In this document: positions 5,782 to 6,960 of the stretch, one piece after another
How the letters are laid out: each line of letters starts with the position of its first letter
Position numbering within the stretch: the first letter of the stretch is position 1
Assembly: GCA_007116765.1 (NCBI GenBank)
Contig: SKHV01000403.1
Span: forward strand, 1 to 6,960
Length of the DNA stretch: 6,960 bases
From: Prolixibacteraceae bacterium
GTDB taxonomy: Bacteria > Bacteroidota > Bacteroidia > Bacteroidales > Prolixibacteraceae
Direction of reading: 5' to 3'
Translations under genes and position numbers: made by a program
The notes under the pieces: generated by a model
Told to the model about the DNA's origin: nothing
Database searches by the model: none
What the model saw: only the letters and a program-made list of their open reading frames with translations

Positions 5782-6666
5782 TTAAAGTTGATTTTTTTTA
5801 AGATTGAAACGTTTAATCAATATGTTGATGTTGTAATAAACGGTTATTTTTTTGTTTTCGATAGGGAAGTTTACATGAGGGCCGCTAATAAGCAATTCAA
5901 CGTTTGGTAGCTTATTGGTAATTTTCTCAAGGTATTCAGTAATTTCTTTTTGTGTTGTTGGCCCAATAAAATTCATAATAACAATATCTGATTTAGTTGC
6001 TTTTGCAGTGTAAATCACATCGTCGGCCGGTACGGCTTGTCCTAAATAGGTGCACGGGTAACCGGCTTTGCGGAAAATATAGTGGTAGTATAAAATGCCA
6101 AGTTCGTGGAAATCCCATTCGGGCATGCAAAGCAACACGCCCGGCTTTTTTTGGTCAGATAGAGGCAAATCATTAATTTCGGCAAAAAGCTTTAATCGGC
6201 ACATGTTGGTGAAAAAATGTTCGTGACCGGGGGTGATTTTTCCGTTTACCCACAGGTTACCAACAACCCTCAAAAATGGAAAGACAATTTTCTCGAAAGT
6301 GTCTTCAAGCCCATATAGTGAATTGTATGTATCGAAAAGTTCGGCGATTTTTCTCTGGTTGAAGTTTATAGAAGCTACCATGAGTTGCTCAACGGCAGCA
6401 TCGATCGATTTTTCGTTGGTAGCAGCCTCTTCGGTTTTTTCGTCGAGTTCCTCTGCCGTGAGATCTGAAATGACCGAAATTTTCATTCCACTTTTATTCA
6501 GCAAGGCAACTTTAAGCAGTTTCATCAACTGTTCTTCCGAATAGTAGCGCGTATTGCCTTCCGACCTGCTGGGTGTAAGCAAGCCATAGCGTTGTTCCCA
6601 CACCCTTATGGTGTGTGCCTTTATTTGAGATAATATGGCAAGTTCGCCTATGGAATAAAGTTTCAT
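5782..6666 (-). CDS. MerR-family transcriptional regulator with cobalamin-binding domain (CarH-like)
   Basis: This 294-residue regulator joins three parts. Residues 1-75 form a MerR winged helix (SIGELAILSQIKAHTIRVWE then QRYGLLTP and NTRYYSEEQ). Residues about 85-160 form a helical B12-cap domain, and about 165-280 a Rossmann-like cobalamin-binding domain. Two signatures of adenosylcobalamin photoreceptors are visible: W-x9-EH (Trp139, Glu149, His150) and D-x-H-x-x-G (Asp175, His177, Gly180), where His177 would be the lower cobalt ligand. In Thermus CarH these residues hold AdoCbl in a dark DNA-bound tetramer that light breaks apart. The residue after the Trp, a His in Thermus CarH that ligates cobalt after illumination, is Val140 here, so light sensing may work differently or be absent. 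The ATG on 6666-6664 directly precedes the conserved helix. It heads a run with the MBL and pirin genes and is divergent from an Mpl-like gene. Autoregulation is likely by family habit but not shown. Confidence 0.9.
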   Translation of the reverse strand: MKLYSIGELAILSQIKAHTIRVWEQRYGLLTPSRSEGNTRYYSEEQLMKLLKVALLNKSGMKISVISDLTAEELDEKTEEAATNEKSIDAAVEQLMVASINFNQRKIAELFDTYNSLYGLEDTFEKIVFPFLRVVGNLWVNGKITPGHEHFFTNMCRLKLFAEINDLPLSDQKKPGVLLCMPEWDFHELGILYYHYIFRKAGYPCTYLGQAVPADDVIYTAKATKSDIVIMNFIGPTTQKEITEYLEKITNKLPNVELLISGPHVNFPIENKKITVYYNINILIKRFNLKKNQL

Positions 6667-6721
6667 GCGTGTTTATAAATAATTGAAATACTTCTCACTA
6701 ATAACCTGAGAAAGCTCTTTT

Positions 6722-6800
6722 TGTTTAAAAAAAGCACGATGCTAATTTAAACATTTTGTTTTTCATTTTGGCAAATCATTCTAGAATTAACGATTAAACA
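6722..6800. repeat. Three TTAAACA heptamers in the regulator/Mpl divergent intergenic region
   Basis: TGTTTAA at 6722-6728 faces TTAAACA at 6747-6753 as an inverted pair 18 bases apart, and another TTAAACA occurs at 6794-6800. A fourth copy (TGTTTAA, 5779-5785) spans the regulator/MBL junction. The 163-bp gap also has a perfect 10-bp palindrome, ATTCTAGAAT, at 6778-6787. These are candidate binding sites for the MerR-type regulator, but heptamers of this composition are not rare in AT-rich DNA. Confidence 0.25.
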
Positions 6801-6801
6801 C

Positions 6802-6809
6802 TACTTTTA
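6802..6809 (+). promoter_or_regulatory. Possible -7 promoter element for the Mpl-like gene
   Basis: TACTTTTA matches 7 of 8 positions of the -7 consensus TAnnTTTG and ends 20 bases before the ATG at 6830. No -33 element is convincing at the usual spacing: the nearest TTTG (6767-6770) is 31 bases away. Weak call. Confidence 0.2.
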
Positions 6810-6829
6810 TCAAAAAAAAACTGAAAAAC

Positions 6830-6960
6830 ATGCATATTCATTTTATAGCAATAGGGGGCAGTGCCATGCACAATCTGGCAATTGCCCTGCACCAAAAAGG
6901 TTACAAAGTTACCGGTTCCGACGACGAAATTTTTGAGCCATCGCGCTCACGATTGGAAGC
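6830..6960 (+). CDS. mpl: Mur ligase family protein, Mpl-like (UDP-MurNAc:tripeptide ligase), 3'-truncated
   Basis: Only the first 43 codons are in the window. They read MHIHFIAIGGSAMHNLAIAL followed by a helix, then VTGSDDEIFEPSRSRLE. This is the N-terminal Rossmann-like UDP-binding domain of a Mur ligase. The IGGSAM loop and the SDDEIFEP stretch resemble Mpl (compare SDANVYPP in E. coli Mpl) more than MurC, whose start is usually HFVGIGGxGM. Mpl joins recycled L-Ala-gamma-D-Glu-meso-DAP tripeptide to UDP-MurNAc in the cytosol. A MurC assignment cannot be fully ruled out because the ATP-binding and C-terminal domains are beyond the edge. It is divergent from the MerR-type regulator across 163 bp. 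The start at 6830 precedes the first beta strand exactly as expected for the family. Confidence 0.75.
   Translation, partial: MHIHFIAIGGSAMHNLAIALHQKGYKVTGSDDEIFEPSRSRLE

Noticed and set aside
5412..5801. Open frames on the + strand inside the MBL gene
   Set aside because: They are shadows of a well-supported metallo-hydrolase on the other strand and have no recognisable domain.

Overview
The window looks like a chromosomal piece from a member of the Bacteroidota. The grounds are AT-rich intergenic DNA, no clear Shine-Dalgarno sequences before the starts, several matches to the Bacteroidota -7 promoter element (TAnnTTTG), and protein styles typical of the phylum: a LytTR response regulator, a MerR/B12 regulator of the kind common in this phylum, and an Mpl-like Mur ligase with an AIGGSAMHNLA loop. 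A marine or gut Bacteroidales/Marinilabiliales-type genome is my guess. The order cannot be fixed from this sequence.

Left part (1-1747, + strand): the 3' end of a LytTR response regulator (receiver domain cut by the window edge), then an AI-2E/PerM-family membrane protein. Middle (1815-2797, - strand): ruvX (yqgF) followed by def (peptide deformylase), joined by an ATGA stop/start overlap. A 163-bp divergent gap separates ruvX from a solitary D12-class (Dam/DpnM-like) adenine-N6 DNA methyltransferase (2961-3872, + strand). That gene is clearly more AT-rich than the genes to its right, and its 3' end overlaps the pirin gene tail to tail by 4 bp.

Right part (3869-6666, - strand): a tight three-gene run. 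It is transcribed in the order MerR-family regulator with a cobalamin-binding domain (CarH-like), MBL-fold metallo-hydrolase (2-bp gap), pirin-family cupin (33-bp gap). The regulator keeps the W-x9-EH signature and the D-x-H-x-x-G cobalamin ligand motif of the adenosylcobalamin photoreceptor CarH. However, it has Val where Thermus CarH has the His that captures cobalt after illumination. A perfect 9-bp inverted repeat with a 10-nt loop covers the pirin start codon, so translation of pirin could be set separately inside the operon. Divergent from the regulator, at the right edge, begins an Mpl-like peptidoglycan-recycling Mur ligase.

The most interesting unit is the regulator-MBL-pirin operon: a probable B12-dependent, possibly light-dependent switch next to two metalloenzymes of unknown substrate, with none of the carotenoid genes usually linked to CarH visible here. 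No RNA genes, CRISPR arrays or insertion sequences were seen, and no gene-free stretch exceeds 300 bases.
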